A DNA stretch of 64,000 nt from JAOPZW01 sp963807305 (GTDB taxonomy: Bacteria; Actinomycetota; Thermoleophilia; Solirubrobacterales; Solirubrobacteraceae). Positions 37,338-45,574 of the stretch are shown piece by piece. How positions within the stretch are numbered: the first letter of the stretch is position 1; each line of letters starts with the position of its first letter. Under the pieces are notes generated by a model. That model had not been told where the DNA came from and did no database searches. It was given only the letters and a program-made list of their open reading frames with translations. The position numbers were made by a program, and so were the translations under genes. Where the stretch lies: positions 133,131-197,130 of the forward strand of contig CAWEBN010000017.1 in the NCBI GenBank assembly GCA_963807305.1, read 5' to 3'.

Positions 37338-37718
37338 ATGGGCCGACGCCGTCCAGCCATCGCCGCCGCGCTCGTCGTGACCGCCGTCGGGGCGGTCGCC
37401 TGCGGCTCGCAGGGAATCTCGCCGAAGATCGCCTCCCAGCCCGAGAACATCCAGCACGGCGCCCAGCTCTTCTCCGAGCGCTGCTCGGGCTGCCACACGC
37501 TCGACGTCGTCGGCGCGCAGGGCACCACGCTCAACGTGCGCGAGCGCGAGCGCGTGGACGGCCCGAACTTCAATACGCGCCACGAGACGCCGGACAACGT
37601 CCTCTACGCACTGCGCAACGGCGGCTTCTCGGGCGCGATCATGCCCGAGAACATCGTGGTCGGGAAGGACGCCGACGACGTGGCGGCCTTCCTCTCCAAG
37701 TACGCGGGCAGCAAGTAG
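37338..37718 (+). CDS. Cytochrome c lipoprotein, single haem
   Basis: 126 residues. Signal with lipobox-like VGAVACGSQ, then the haem site CSGCH in FSERCSGCHTLD and the axial Met in AIMPENIV. The mature domain (about 85 residues) is a class I cytochrome c. With the divergent cupredoxin it may form a small extracytoplasmic electron-transfer pair. serS follows 11 nt later on the same strand. Confidence 0.85.
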   Translation: MGRRRPAIAAALVVTAVGAVACGSQGISPKIASQPENIQHGAQLFSERCSGCHTLDVVGAQGTTLNVRERERVDGPNFNTRHETPDNVLYALRNGGFSGAIMPENIVVGKDADDVAAFLSKYAGSK

Positions 37719-37729
37719 CGCCGCGGGCG

Positions 37730-38979
37730 GTGCTGGACCTCAGGCTCATCCGCCGCGACCCCGACGCGGTCCGCGCCGCGCTGGCGCGGCGCTCGCCCGA
37801 CCTGGCCGAGCGCGTCGACGAGCTGCCTCGAGCTCGACGCAGGCTGGCGCGAGGCGACGGCGGCAGCCGAGCGCCTGCGCGCCGAGCAGAAGGCCGCGTC
37901 GGAGGGCATCGCCGCCGCCAAGCAGGCGGGCGAGGACGCGAGCGACGCGATCGCGCGCATGAAGGACGTCTCGGCGCAGGTCAAGGCGCTCAGCGAGACC
38001 GCGCGCCGGGCCGAGGAGGAGCTGCAGGCGGTGCTCGTCGTCGCTGCCCAACCTGCCCGACCCGACCGCGGCGGACGAGGACGAGGTCGTGCGCGAGGTC
38101 GGCGAGGCCGGCGCGTCCGGCGCCGACCACCTCGAGCTGGCCGGCGAGCGCATCGACATGGAGCGCGGCGCGCGGCTGTCGGGCTCGCGCTTCGCCTACC
38201 TGCGCGGCGACATGGTCCTGCTCGAGATGGCGCTCGTGCGCTGGGCGACGGAGAAGCTCATCGGCCACGGCTTCGAGCCCGTCATCCCGCCGGTGCTCGT
38301 GCGCGAGGAGGCGCTCTACGGCACGGGCTTCCTGCCCGACACCGAGCAGCAGATCTACCACCTGCCCGACGACGACCTGTACCTGGTGGGGACCAGCGAG
38401 GTGGCGCTGGCCTCGCTGCACGCGGGCGAGATCGTCGACGGGCTGCCGCTGCGCTACGCCGGCTTCTCGTCCTGCTTCCGGCGCGAGGCGGGCGCCGCGG
38501 GCAAGGACACGCGCGGCATCTTCCGCGTGCACCAGTTCGACAAGCTCGAGATGTTCTCGTTCGTCGAGCCGGCCGCGTCGGTCGAGGAGCACGAGCGCCT
38601 GCTGGCCATCGAGGAGGAGATCATGCAGGAGCTCGGGATCCCCTACCGCGTGGTCAACATCGGCGTGGGCGACCTGGGCGCCAGCGCGGCCAAGAAGTAC
38701 GACTGCGAGGCGTGGCTGCCCGGCCAGGAGCGCTACCGCGAGCTGACCTCGACCTCGAACACGACCGACTACCAGGCCCGTCGCCTGCAGATCCGCCACC
38801 GCCCCGGACGGACGCGCGGCCCGGAGGTCGTGCACACGCTCAACGGCACGGCCGTCACCTGGCGGCACATGATCGCCCTGCTGGAGAACGGCCAGCGCGA
38901 GGACGGCAGCGTCGAGCTGCCCGAGGTCCTCGTCCCCTACGGGGCGCCGGCTAGCCTTCCGCCGAGCGCACCGCGCTGA
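37730..38979 (+). CDS. serS: Seryl-tRNA synthetase, reading frame broken twice
   Basis: Joined length about 415 residues, normal for SerRS, which charges tRNA-Ser. The N-terminal tRNA-binding arm begins LDLRLIRRDPDAVRAALARR in one frame and shifts by one extra base near 37825-37827 into LELDAGWREATAAAERLRAE. A second +1 shift near 38030-38045 enters the catalytic core (LPNLPDPTAADEDEVV). That core is intact: motif 2 region FSSCFRREAGAAGKDTRGIF and motif 3 RRLQIRHRPG. SerRS is essential, so sequencing indels are the likely cause. GTG start. Confidence 0.85.
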
Positions 38980-39322
38980 GCGCGGCCTCGCGGCTGGGGT
39001 GGATGTCGAAGGTCGCGTCCAGGCGCGTGATCTCGAACAGGCGCAGCACGGTCGGGTTGGTGCACACGAGCGCCATGCGCCCGCGCTGGCGCGTCACGCG
39101 GCGCAGCCCGTTGAGCAGCACCGACAGGCCGGTCGAGTCGATGAACTCGACCGCGCTGAGGTCGAGCACGACCGCCGTCTTGCCGCGGCTGACCGCCTCG
39201 TCGAGCAGCACGCTGAAGCGCGGAGCCGTCGAGACGTGGATCTCGCCGGCGATCGCGATGACGTGCGTGCGTTCGTCGAGGTCCTCCTCGGAGAGCTCGA
39301 ACTGGGGCTCGGCGAACGCCAC
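38951..39322 (-). CDS. STAS-domain anti-sigma factor antagonist
   Basis: 123 residues of the SpoIIAA/RsbV type. IAIAGEIHVSTAPRFSVLLD and the phosphoserine site VEFIDSTGLSVLLNGLRR are present. Such proteins bind and are phosphorylated by an anti-sigma kinase, releasing a stress sigma factor when dephosphorylated. No kinase or sigma gene is adjacent. Its 3' end overlaps the convergent serS by 29 nt. Confidence 0.88.
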   Translation of the reverse strand: MAFAEPQFELSEEDLDERTHVIAIAGEIHVSTAPRFSVLLDEAVSRGKTAVVLDLSAVEFIDSTGLSVLLNGLRRVTRQRGRMALVCTNPTVLRLFEITRLDATFDIHPSREAALSAVRSAEG

Positions 39323-39355
39323 GGACGCTTGCCTACCCGACCGCGAGGGCGGATG

Positions 39356-39739
39356 TCAAACGGAACGTGTCTGGCGCGGCGGCGCGGCGGCCGCTGCAGC
39401 GGTGTGCAGCAAGGGCAGAACCTCGGTGCCGAGGTCGGTCAGGACGTAGCGCAGGGCGGGCCGTCCGGGCGCCCCGTGGGACCGCGGCCCGACCGTCCGC
39501 AGCAGCCCGGCCTCGACCAGCAGCTGGAGGTGATGGCGCATCGTCGTGGCCGGGATCTCGTCGTTCTCCATGAAGGCCACGTCGCCGGCGGCGAGCGGCT
39601 CGTCGCGGACCGCGAACGCGCGCAGGGCGCTGATCCGCAGCGGGTGGGCGAGGACCCGAAAGGCCCGCGCGAGCTCCGCGTCGGTGTGCGATCGGTAGTT
39701 CCGGCGCTGCTGCAGCACCACGGCGAATGATGGTGCCAC
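39356..39739 (-). CDS. ArsR/HTH_20-like winged-helix regulator
   Basis: 127 residues from the GTG at 39739. RAFRVLAHPLRISALRAFAV and TTMRHHLQLLVEAGLLRTVGPR form an ArsR-type winged helix (about 22-90), followed by YVLTDLGTEVLPLL. No metal-binding cysteines are present. The reading frame continues upstream into the tRNA-Ser fragment, so longer starts are artefacts. No target is evident. Confidence 0.72.
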   Translation of the reverse strand: MAPSFAVVLQQRRNYRSHTDAELARAFRVLAHPLRISALRAFAVRDEPLAAGDVAFMENDEIPATTMRHHLQLLVEAGLLRTVGPRSHGAPGRPALRYVLTDLGTEVLPLLHTAAAAAAPPRQTRSV

Positions 39740-39836
39740 TTGGCCGCTCGTCGCACGCGCGGCGCACGGATTCTTGCGCCGGGCGGTGGGAACGCGGCGG
39801 CGAGCGGAGTCAGCCTCCCGTGCTCTCGAGCGCGCA

Positions 39837-39893
39837 AGCGGAGGGGGCGGGATTCGAACCCGCGGTCCGCGTGAACGGACTCCGGTTTTCAAG
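39837..39893 (+). repeat. 57-bp copy of the tRNA-Ser(UGA) 3' half (candidate attachment site)
   Basis: These 57 bases are identical to 41326-41382, which covers the T arm, variable arm and part of the anticodon arm of the intact tRNA-Ser gene. The two copies are direct repeats about 1.5 kb apart and enclose the remains of a tyrosine recombinase. This is the expected scar of an element that integrated at the tRNA 3' end. Confidence 0.85.
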
Positions 39894-39966
39894 GTTGTGC
39901 GGTGGACGGGACACCGCGCAGCTCTGCGGGCGTGCAGATGTGCCGGGGCGTCCTCGGTCGTGCTGG

Positions 39967-40679
39967 ATTGCCAGCGCGGTTGCCAGCCTCCCTCGCGTCG
40001 CCGACGCCCTCGACGACGGGGCCATCAGCGCGCACCCGTTGAGCGGTCTCCGGTGGAGCCCGAAGGCGACCACGAAGCGCCGCTCGCGCGAGCCCGCCCG
40101 CGCGCTGACCCGCGCCGAGCTCGCCCTGCTGCTCGAGCACGTCTGCCCCGACCGGCGGCTGATGGTCGCCTTCATGGCCGCGACGGGCTGCCGCGTGTCG
40201 GAGACGCTGGGCCTCGACTGGCCCGACCTCGACCTCGGCGACCGGCCGCAGGTGCGAGTCAGGGCGCAGCGCTACCGCTCCCCCGACCGCGCCGCGCTGA
40301 AGTCGAGCTTCGCCCGAAGCGAGATCCCGCTGACCCAGGCCATGGCCGACGCGCTGCGCGAGCTGCGGCCCGATGACCCGCGCGCGCGGCGCAGGGGCCG
40401 GTGTTCGCCGACCGGCGCGGACGGCCGCTGCGCTACTCGACGGTCTTCAACCGCGTGTGGGCCCCCGCCCGCAAGGCGGCCGCGCTGGACTGGGCGGGGC
40501 TCCATGCGCTGCGGCACACGTGCGCGAGCCTCCTCATCGACGAGGGCCGCTCGCCCGTCCAGATCGCGGCGTGGCTGGGGCACCACTCGCCGGCGTTCTC
40601 GATGGCCGTCTACGGCCACCTCATGGACGACGGCGTAGGCGAGGGTCTGCACCTCACCCCGCCCGTCGTCGCGGCGTAG
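39967..40679 (+). pseudogene. Decayed phage-type tyrosine integrase
   Basis: Only the catalytic domain is recognisable. LTRAELALLLEHVCPDRRLM and FMAATGCRVSETLGLDWPDLDL (first active-site Arg) are in one frame; near 40380-40395 the frame changes and continues QGPVFADRRGRPLRYSTVFN, then LHALRHTCASLLIDEG (HxxR) and LGHHSPAFSMAVYGHL (His and catalytic Tyr). The N-terminal arm- and core-binding domains are missing. It lies between the two tRNA-Ser repeat copies and points toward the intact tRNA. Confidence 0.8.
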
Positions 40680-40811
40680 GGTCGTTGGCAGCCTCGTTGG
40701 CAGCCGCCTCGCTGCCGCCTTCGGGGCAGGCCTGGGCGAGACTCCGGCATAGTCAAGCCACGTCGTCCGGCCTACGCGCATGCAGATTTCGTGAAGGTAT
40801 GGTTCGTCGCG

Positions 40812-41363
40812 ATGTTGCCCATCGAGACGGCGCGCCTGCGGCTGCGGCGGTTCGTGCCCGGCGACGTCGCCGCGCTGCACGCCATCCACTCGCGCGCGGA
40901 CGTCACGCGCTGGCTCTTCTGGGACCCGCGCTCCGAGGACGAGGTGCGGGCCTCGATCGAGGGTCACATCGCGCGGCCGCTCGAGCAGGGGGCCGTGCTG
41001 GCGATCGATCTCGACGGCACGCTGATCGGGACCGTGAACGTCGCCGTCGGCGAGTCCCGCCAGGGCGACCTCGGCTTCATGCTCCACCCCGACCACCAAG
41101 GCCACGGCTACGCGACCGAGGCGGCCTCGGCGATGCTCGAGTTCGCGTTCGGCAGCTATGACCTGCACCGCGTCTCCGCGAGCGTCGAGCCGCGCAACGC
41201 GGCGTCGGTGCGCGTGCTCGAGCGGCTCGGCATGCGCAAGGAGGCGCACCTGCTCGAGAACGACTGGGTCAAAGGCGAGTGGTCGAGCGAGGCGATCTAC
41301 GCGATCCTCGCCCGCGAGTGGCGCGAGCGGAGGGGGCGGGATTCGAACCCGCGGTCCGCGTGA
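40812..41363 (+). CDS. GNAT-family N-acetyltransferase (RimJ/RimL-like)
   Basis: 183 residues. LPIETARLRLRRFVPGDVAAL and the acetyl-CoA loop LHPDHQGHGYATEAASAMLEFAF are typical, followed by VEPRNAASVRVLERLGMRKE. The substrate is unknown. The last ten or so codons (RGRDSNPRSA) read through the 3' end of the tRNA-Ser gene on the other strand, so the tail was created or altered by that junction. It lies inside the 57-bp repeats and could be element cargo. ATG 40812 preferred over GTG 40791. Confidence 0.75.
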   Translation: MLPIETARLRLRRFVPGDVAALHAIHSRADVTRWLFWDPRSEDEVRASIEGHIARPLEQGAVLAIDLDGTLIGTVNVAVGESRQGDLGFMLHPDHQGHGYATEAASAMLEFAFGSYDLHRVSASVEPRNAASVRVLERLGMRKEAHLLENDWVKGEWSSEAIYAILAREWRERRGRDSNPRSA

Positions 41364-41382
41364 ACGGACTCCGGTTTTCAAG
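41326..41382 (+). repeat. 57-bp repeat, copy within the intact tRNA-Ser gene
   Basis: Identical to 39837-39893. It includes the 3' end and discriminator side of tRNA-Ser(UGA) and stops one base after the anticodon stem region TTTTCAAG. It marks the tRNA-proximal end of the decayed element. Confidence 0.85.
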
Positions 41383-41414
41383 ACCGGTGCATTCGACCGC
41401 TCTGCCACCCCTCC
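41328..41414 (-). tRNA. tRNA-Ser (anticodon UGA)
   Basis: 87 nt without encoded CCA. Acceptor GGAGGGG pairs with CCCCTCC, the anticodon loop is CTTGAAA (TGA), there is a long type II variable arm with GTCCG/CGGAC pairing, and the T arm is GCGGG-TTCGAAT-CCCGC. Discriminator G. It served as the integration target for the element to its left. Confidence 0.95.
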
Positions 41415-41477
41415 GATCGCGGCCAGCGTAACCGCTCGGGTTCGCGGCGCCCGCGCGGTGGGCATGATGCGCGCTCG

Positions 41478-42117
41478 ATGGCGGTCGCGCGGGAGGACCA
41501 CCCCCACCTGCCGCCCGGGCGCGAGCCCGGGCCCCAGTCGCGCCGGACGTCCACGGGGCGCACCCTCGGGGGCTGTGCGGCCCCGGCCTTCGGCGTCGCC
41601 GGCGTCGTCGGCGCCGCCATCGTCGCCGGCTTCGGGCTGCTGCTCGGATCGCTGCCCGACGGGCCGCCGTCGTGGCCGTTCTTCGTCGGCGCCGTCGCCG
41701 TGCTGGCCTTCTTCTGGCTCTTCGCGCGCATGCTGTGGCGCGGCGTGCGGCCGCGCTACGCGGTCGGCCTCGAGCTCCAGGTCGAGCGCCAGGAGCTGCG
41801 CCGCGGCGACCGGGTCGCGGCCGTGGCCTCGGGCGAGGGCGAGCTCGAGGTCGGCCTGCTGTGCACGCAGTCCTATGACGTCTGGCGGCGCATCGGCAAC
41901 GACTCGCAGCAGCCGGGTGACCAACAGCGCCTCGGTCTGGCAGACGTGGGTGCCGGCGCCGCACGGCGCGCTGGGCCAGCGCGTCGAGCTCGCGCTGCCG
42001 GCCGACGGTCCGTACTCGTACGAGGGCGACTGCGTCTCCTTCGGCTGGGCCGTCGTCGTGCGCCGCGTCGGCGAGAAGCGCGTGGCCGAGCCCGTGCCGC
42101 TGTGGGTGGCGCCGTGA
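41478..42117 (+). CDS. Membrane-anchored arrestin-like protein, one frameshift
   Basis: About 213 residues if joined. Two membrane helices (GVAGVVGAAIVAGFGLLLGS and a Phe/Trp-rich one, FFVGAVAVLAFFWLFARM) precede a beta-rich domain (ELQVERQELRRGDRVAAVAS, ELEVGLLCTQSYDV). After RRIGND the frame shifts by one base near 41905-41915 and continues RVTNSASVWQTWVPAPHGAL to the stop. No function is recognised. Its stop overlaps the GTG of the next gene. Confidence 0.55.
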
Positions 42118-42501
42118 GGCTGCGCGTCGAGGTCGACGGCGAGCCGTTCGCGCCGGGCGCCGCGGTGAGCGGACGCGTCGTCGTCGAGGAGGGCGGTGGC
42201 GCGCGCTCGCTCTCGGTGCGCCTGGCCTTCGTCGAGCGCACCGAGAGCTTCGAGAAGGTCGCGCGCGATGCCGGCACGCAGGTCGTGGCCGAGGGCGACC
42301 TCGCCGACAGCGCGGTCGCTCACCTTCGCGCTGCGCCTCCCCGACGACGCCCTCCCGAACATCGCCACGCCGCACGGGCGCATCGGCTGGGAGCTGCGCG
42401 CCCGCGTCGATCGCGCGGGTCCGGACCCGACCGTCGACCGGCCGATCGAGCTGCTCCGGAGTTACACTGCCCCGGACCGGGAGAGGTGGCCGAGTGGCTG
42501 A
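42114..42501 (+). CDS. Arrestin/Spo0M-like protein, one frameshift
   Basis: About 128 residues if joined. VRLRVEVDGEPFAPGAAVSG and SLSVRLAFVERTESFEKVAR resemble the first beta-sandwich of sporulation-control (Spo0M/arrestin-fold) proteins. Near 42305-42318 the frame moves by one base into RSLTFALRLPDDALPNIATP. The last codons run into the tRNA-Ser(GCU) gene, so the true end may be lost. Coupled (GTGA) to the gene before, which has a related beta domain. Confidence 0.5.
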
Positions 42502-42568
42502 AGGCACTCGCCTGCTAAGCGAGTATGGGGTTTAAACTCCATCGCGGGTTCGAATCCCGCCCTCTCCG
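42480..42568 (+). tRNA. tRNA-Ser (anticodon GCU)
   Basis: 89 nt. Acceptor GGAGAGG with CCTCTCC, anticodon loop CTGCTAA (GCT), a long variable arm (GTATGGGG...), T arm GCGGG-TTCGAAT-CCCGC, discriminator G. Reads AGC and AGU. CCA is not encoded. Confidence 0.95.
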
Positions 42569-42628
42569 TCCACGCGGCCGAACCCTCGCCCGCTCGCTAG
42601 ACTCGAACGTCGCCGCTCACGCGGCCCT

Positions 42629-42702
<74 letters not shown>

Positions 42703-43258
42703 CTGAGGAAAGGCTCTAGTAAGCCAAATTCCGGCCGGGTTAAGGGCAGCTCGGCACCGCCGGGTGGGAACGGGTGGGAACGAGACCGGCGCGTCTCCAG
42801 CCTGGGTCACGGGATGCGCACCGACCCAGGGCGCCGGTCGTGTGGTCCACGGTCTTCCGATCCTGTGGCACTATCGTCGAGACGCCAGCACGATGAGGAG
42901 AAGCGACGACCTCGTGCCAGCGAACTAAGGCTCCGTGCCGCGATGTCCTGCCGGAGTGCTCGAGGCGTGGATCGGCGACCCGCGGATTATGGTTCCCGCT
43001 GCATTCGGCTTAGCCATCGGCCATTCGGGACGGGTTGGGCACGCCGTTGGACACAACCGCGTCCTCGCATGCGCGGCGTTCCGCGTGTGGCCGGGCTTGG
43101 CCGCAGCCGCACGTGCCGGCCACTCGGCGGTTGGACAACGGCTCGCTTCTGCGGGGTTCGTCGCGGTTGGGCGCTAGAAATCGAACGTAGATTCGTGTTC
43201 TAATAGTCCCTGGGCGCCCGGTGATGTCGGATCCGCGGTGCATGAGAGGAGAACACGG
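42703..43258. other. Gene-poor spacer after tRNA-Arg
   Basis: About 550 bases without a convincing gene; the ORFs here have no recognisable protein pattern. It is less GC-rich toward its right end. GGGTGGGAAC occurs twice in tandem near 42761-42780. The right part carries the GAAC-N10-GTTC inverted repeat at 43183-43200, so the promoter of the enolase operon probably lies there. Confidence 0.5.
43183..43200. promoter_or_regulatory. GAAC-N10-GTTC operator candidate before the enolase operon
   Basis: GAACGTAGATTCGTGTTC, with the same half-sites and spacing as the repeats at 52498-52515 and 58482-58499. It lies about 60 bases before the small upstream ORF and 165 before the enolase ATG. Flanking TAGAA and TTCTA extend the symmetry loosely. 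Confidence 0.5.
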
Positions 43259-43369
43259 ATGCGATATGTCAGACGCGAGCTGTCGGCCTGCCCACACAAT
43301 CGGCGACGCGCCCGACGCCGTGCCGAGCACACAGCTGTCGCGCTTGCTAAGCGGCGGAGGAGCGCATGA
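43259..43369 (+). CDS. 36-residue Arg-rich ORF coupled to the enolase-like gene
   Basis: Begins MRYVRRELSACPHNRRRARR and ends LAKRRRSA; 12 of 36 residues are Arg. A strong ribosome site, GAGAGGAG, lies about 8 nt before its ATG, and its TGA overlaps the ATG of the enolase-like gene (ATGA). This looks like a translated leader controlling the next gene. Codon-run attenuation through arginine is possible; a free small basic protein is the alternative. Confidence 0.5.
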   Translation: MRYVRRELSACPHNRRRARRRAEHTAVALAKRRRSA

Positions 43370-44631
43370 TCGCGGGCGTTCGGGGCCGTGAGGTGCTCGA
43401 CTCGCGCGGCCGTCCGACGGTCGAGGCCGAGCTCGAGCTAAACGACGGGACAACGGTCATCGCCAGCGTCCCATCGGGCGCCTCGAGAGGACGACACGAG
43501 GCCGTCGAGCGGCGAGACGGCGATCCGTCGCGGTACGGCGGCAGAGGGGTGCGCGGTGCCGTGGCGGCGATCGAAGGTGAGATAGCCGAGTTCCTGACTG
43601 GACGCGAACCGGATCAGCGGGCGATCGACGGCACCTTGATCGAGCTGGACGGCACACGGGACAAGTCGCGGCTCGGCGCCAACGCGATCCTCGCCGTGTC
43701 GCTGGCAGTGGCGCGCGCCGCCGCCGCTCGCGACGGGGTCCCGCTGTGGCGCAGCCTTGCCGGCGGGCAGCCGGTCACGCTGCCGATGCCGATGGTCAAC
43801 ATCGTCAGCGGTGGGCTGCATGCCGGACGGCAGCTCGACTTCCAGGACTTCCTCGCAATCCCTGCGGGTGCCGGCTCGTATTCGCAGGCGCTCGAATGGG
43901 TGGTGCGGATCCATGCCGCCGCCGGCGGGTTGCTCGCCGAGCGCGGGCTGACGACGCTCAGAGCAGACGAGGGCGGCTACGGGCCGCCGCTCGATGGCCA
44001 CCGCGGGGCGCTACGGCTCCTCGACCAGGCGGTGGTCCAAGCCGATCTGCGACTCGGTGACGACGTCGTCTACGGGGTCGACGTCGCGGCCACGCATTTC
44101 TTCAGCCAGGGCAGGTACGCGCTTGCGTCGGAGGGGCGGACGCTGTCGCCGGCCGAGATCGCGGACTACGTTGCAGAGCTCGCCCGCGATCACCCCATCG
44201 CGTCGGTGGAGGATCCGCTGGCGGAGGATGACTGGGAGGCGTGGGCCGGCTTCACGGCGCGGCTCGGCGACCGATTCCAGGTCGTCGGGGACGATCTCTT
44301 CACGACGAACATCGAGCGGCTGGAGCGGGGCATCGCCGAAAGGTCCGCGAACGCCGTGCTCGTGAAGATGAATCAGATCGGCACGATCTCCGAGACGCTC
44401 GACGTCGTCGCGCGCGCGAAGCAGGCCGGCTTCAGGACCGTGATCTCGGCGCGGTCGGGCGAGACGGAGGATCCGGCGCTCGCCGACCTTGCCGTCGGGT
44501 GCGATGGCGGCCAGATCAAGGTCGGCTCGGTCACGCAGTCCGAGCGCTTGGCCAAGTACAACCAGCTTCTGCGCATCGAGCAGGAGCTCGGGGACGACGC
44601 GGTCCTGGCCCCGTGGGGGCGCGTTGGCTGA
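43366..44631 (+). CDS. Divergent enolase-superfamily paralogue (not standard glycolytic enolase)
   Basis: 421 residues, full enolase length. Metal ligands and the base are kept: Asp in YGVDVAATHF, SVEDPLAEDDW, VGDDLFTTN, Lys in VKMNQIGTISET and Lys in GGQIKVGSV. Several catalytic-loop residues differ: SGASTG is SGASRGRHEA, SGGSHAG is SGGLHAG, QEF is QDF, and SHRSGETED is SARSGETED (His to Ala). Enolase converts 2-phosphoglycerate to PEP; these changes suggest a related substrate. It overlaps a dehydrogenase gene by 8 nt and opens the catabolic island. GGAGGAG lies before the ATG. Confidence 0.85.
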   Translation: MIAGVRGREVLDSRGRPTVEAELELNDGTTVIASVPSGASRGRHEAVERRDGDPSRYGGRGVRGAVAAIEGEIAEFLTGREPDQRAIDGTLIELDGTRDKSRLGANAILAVSLAVARAAAARDGVPLWRSLAGGQPVTLPMPMVNIVSGGLHAGRQLDFQDFLAIPAGAGSYSQALEWVVRIHAAAGGLLAERGLTTLRADEGGYGPPLDGHRGALRLLDQAVVQADLRLGDDVVYGVDVAATHFFSQGRYALASEGRTLSPAEIADYVAELARDHPIASVEDPLAEDDWEAWAGFTARLGDRFQVVGDDLFTTNIERLERGIAERSANAVLVKMNQIGTISETLDVVARAKQAGFRTVISARSGETEDPALADLAVGCDGGQIKVGSVTQSERLAKYNQLLRIEQELGDDAVLAPWGRVG

Positions 44632-45574
44632 ACATCGCGTCCTCGTCACCGACTACACGTGGGCCGACACGTCGATCGAGCGCGGCGTGCTCGCCGAGGT
44701 GGGCGCCGAGGTCGTCGAGGCACCGACGGGAGACGAAGCGGAGCTCGTCGGGCTCGTGTCCGACTGCGACGCGATCCTCACGTGCTTCGCGCAGGTGACG
44801 CCCGCCGTCGTCCGCGCCGGCCCTCGGCTGCGCGTCATCGGCCGCTACGGCATCGGCACCGACAACATCGCCGTCGACGTCGCGACCGAGCGCGGGATCC
44901 CGGTCACGAACGTGCCGGAGTACTGCTCCGACGAGGTCGCCGAGCACGTGCTCGCGATGATCCTCTCCCTCGTGCGGGGCCTGCACCGCTACGACCGCGC
45001 CATCCGCGAGGGCGACTGGTCGCTCACCACCGGACTGCCGACGCGCCGCATCGCCGGGTCCACGCTGGGCATCGTGGGCCACGGCCCGATCGGACGGGCG
45101 CTCGAGCGCCGCGCGCGCGGCGTCGGGATGGAGGTCCTCGTCCACACCCGCAGCGGCGGAACGCCCCTGCGCGAGCTGGCCGCGCGCTCGGACGTCGTCT
45201 CGCTGCACGTGCCGGCCACGCCGCAGACCGAGGGCCTGGTCGACGCGGCATTCCTGCGGGCCATGCAGCCGACCGCCTACCTGATCAACTGCGCCCGGGG
45301 CGCTGTGGTCGACCAGCGGGCGTTGGCGGCAGCGCTGCGCGACGGCGTCATCGCCGGCGCCGGCCTCGACGTCTTCGTCCCGGAGCGCTTACCGCCCGAC
45401 CACCCGCTTCTCGCGCTGGACAACGTGGTCGCCACGCCGCACACCGCGTTCTACTCCGAGGAGTCCATCGCCGACCTCGCCCGGCTCGCCGCGCGGAACG
45501 TGGCGGATGTCCTGGCCGGGCGTCGCCCGGGGGCCATCGTAAATCCCGAGGTGCTGGACGATTCGATAACTTGA
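44624..45574 (+). CDS. D-2-hydroxyacid dehydrogenase, phosphoglycerate-dehydrogenase-like
   Basis: 316 residues from the TTG at 44624, inside the enolase-like 3' end. The NAD fold LGIVGHGPIGRALERRARGV and catalytic residues are present: Arg in NCARGAVVD, Glu in DVFVPERLP, His in ATPHTAFYS. It interconverts a 2-hydroxyacid and a 2-oxoacid. Pairing with an enolase paralogue suggests it acts on the same or next intermediate, possibly phosphorylated. It lacks the C-terminal regulatory domain of SerA. Confidence 0.85.
   Translation: MAEHRVLVTDYTWADTSIERGVLAEVGAEVVEAPTGDEAELVGLVSDCDAILTCFAQVTPAVVRAGPRLRVIGRYGIGTDNIAVDVATERGIPVTNVPEYCSDEVAEHVLAMILSLVRGLHRYDRAIREGDWSLTTGLPTRRIAGSTLGIVGHGPIGRALERRARGVGMEVLVHTRSGGTPLRELAARSDVVSLHVPATPQTEGLVDAAFLRAMQPTAYLINCARGAVVDQRALAAALRDGVIAGAGLDVFVPERLPPDHPLLALDNVVATPHTAFYSEESIADLARLAARNVADVLAGRRPGAIVNPEVLDDSIT

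Noticed and set aside
39740..39892. Longer N-terminus of the ArsR-like protein starting in the tRNA fragment
   Set aside because: The added residues translate the duplicated tRNA-Ser segment, which cannot be ancestral coding sequence for this regulator.
42761..42780. Tandem GGGTGGGAAC as a CRISPR or repeat array
   Set aside because: Only two 10-bp units without spacers; no CRISPR-like array and no cas genes were seen in the window.
42814..43203. 129-codon ORF in the spacer after tRNA-Arg
   Set aside because: No ribosome site, no recognisable domain, and composition like non-coding frames; it also runs across the operator candidate.
43366..45574. Enolase plus PGDH pair as part of a phosphonate (phosphinothricin-type) pathway
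   Set aside because: No PEP mutase, phosphonopyruvate decarboxylase or nucleotidyltransferase is present nearby, so only the enzyme-type analogy is kept.
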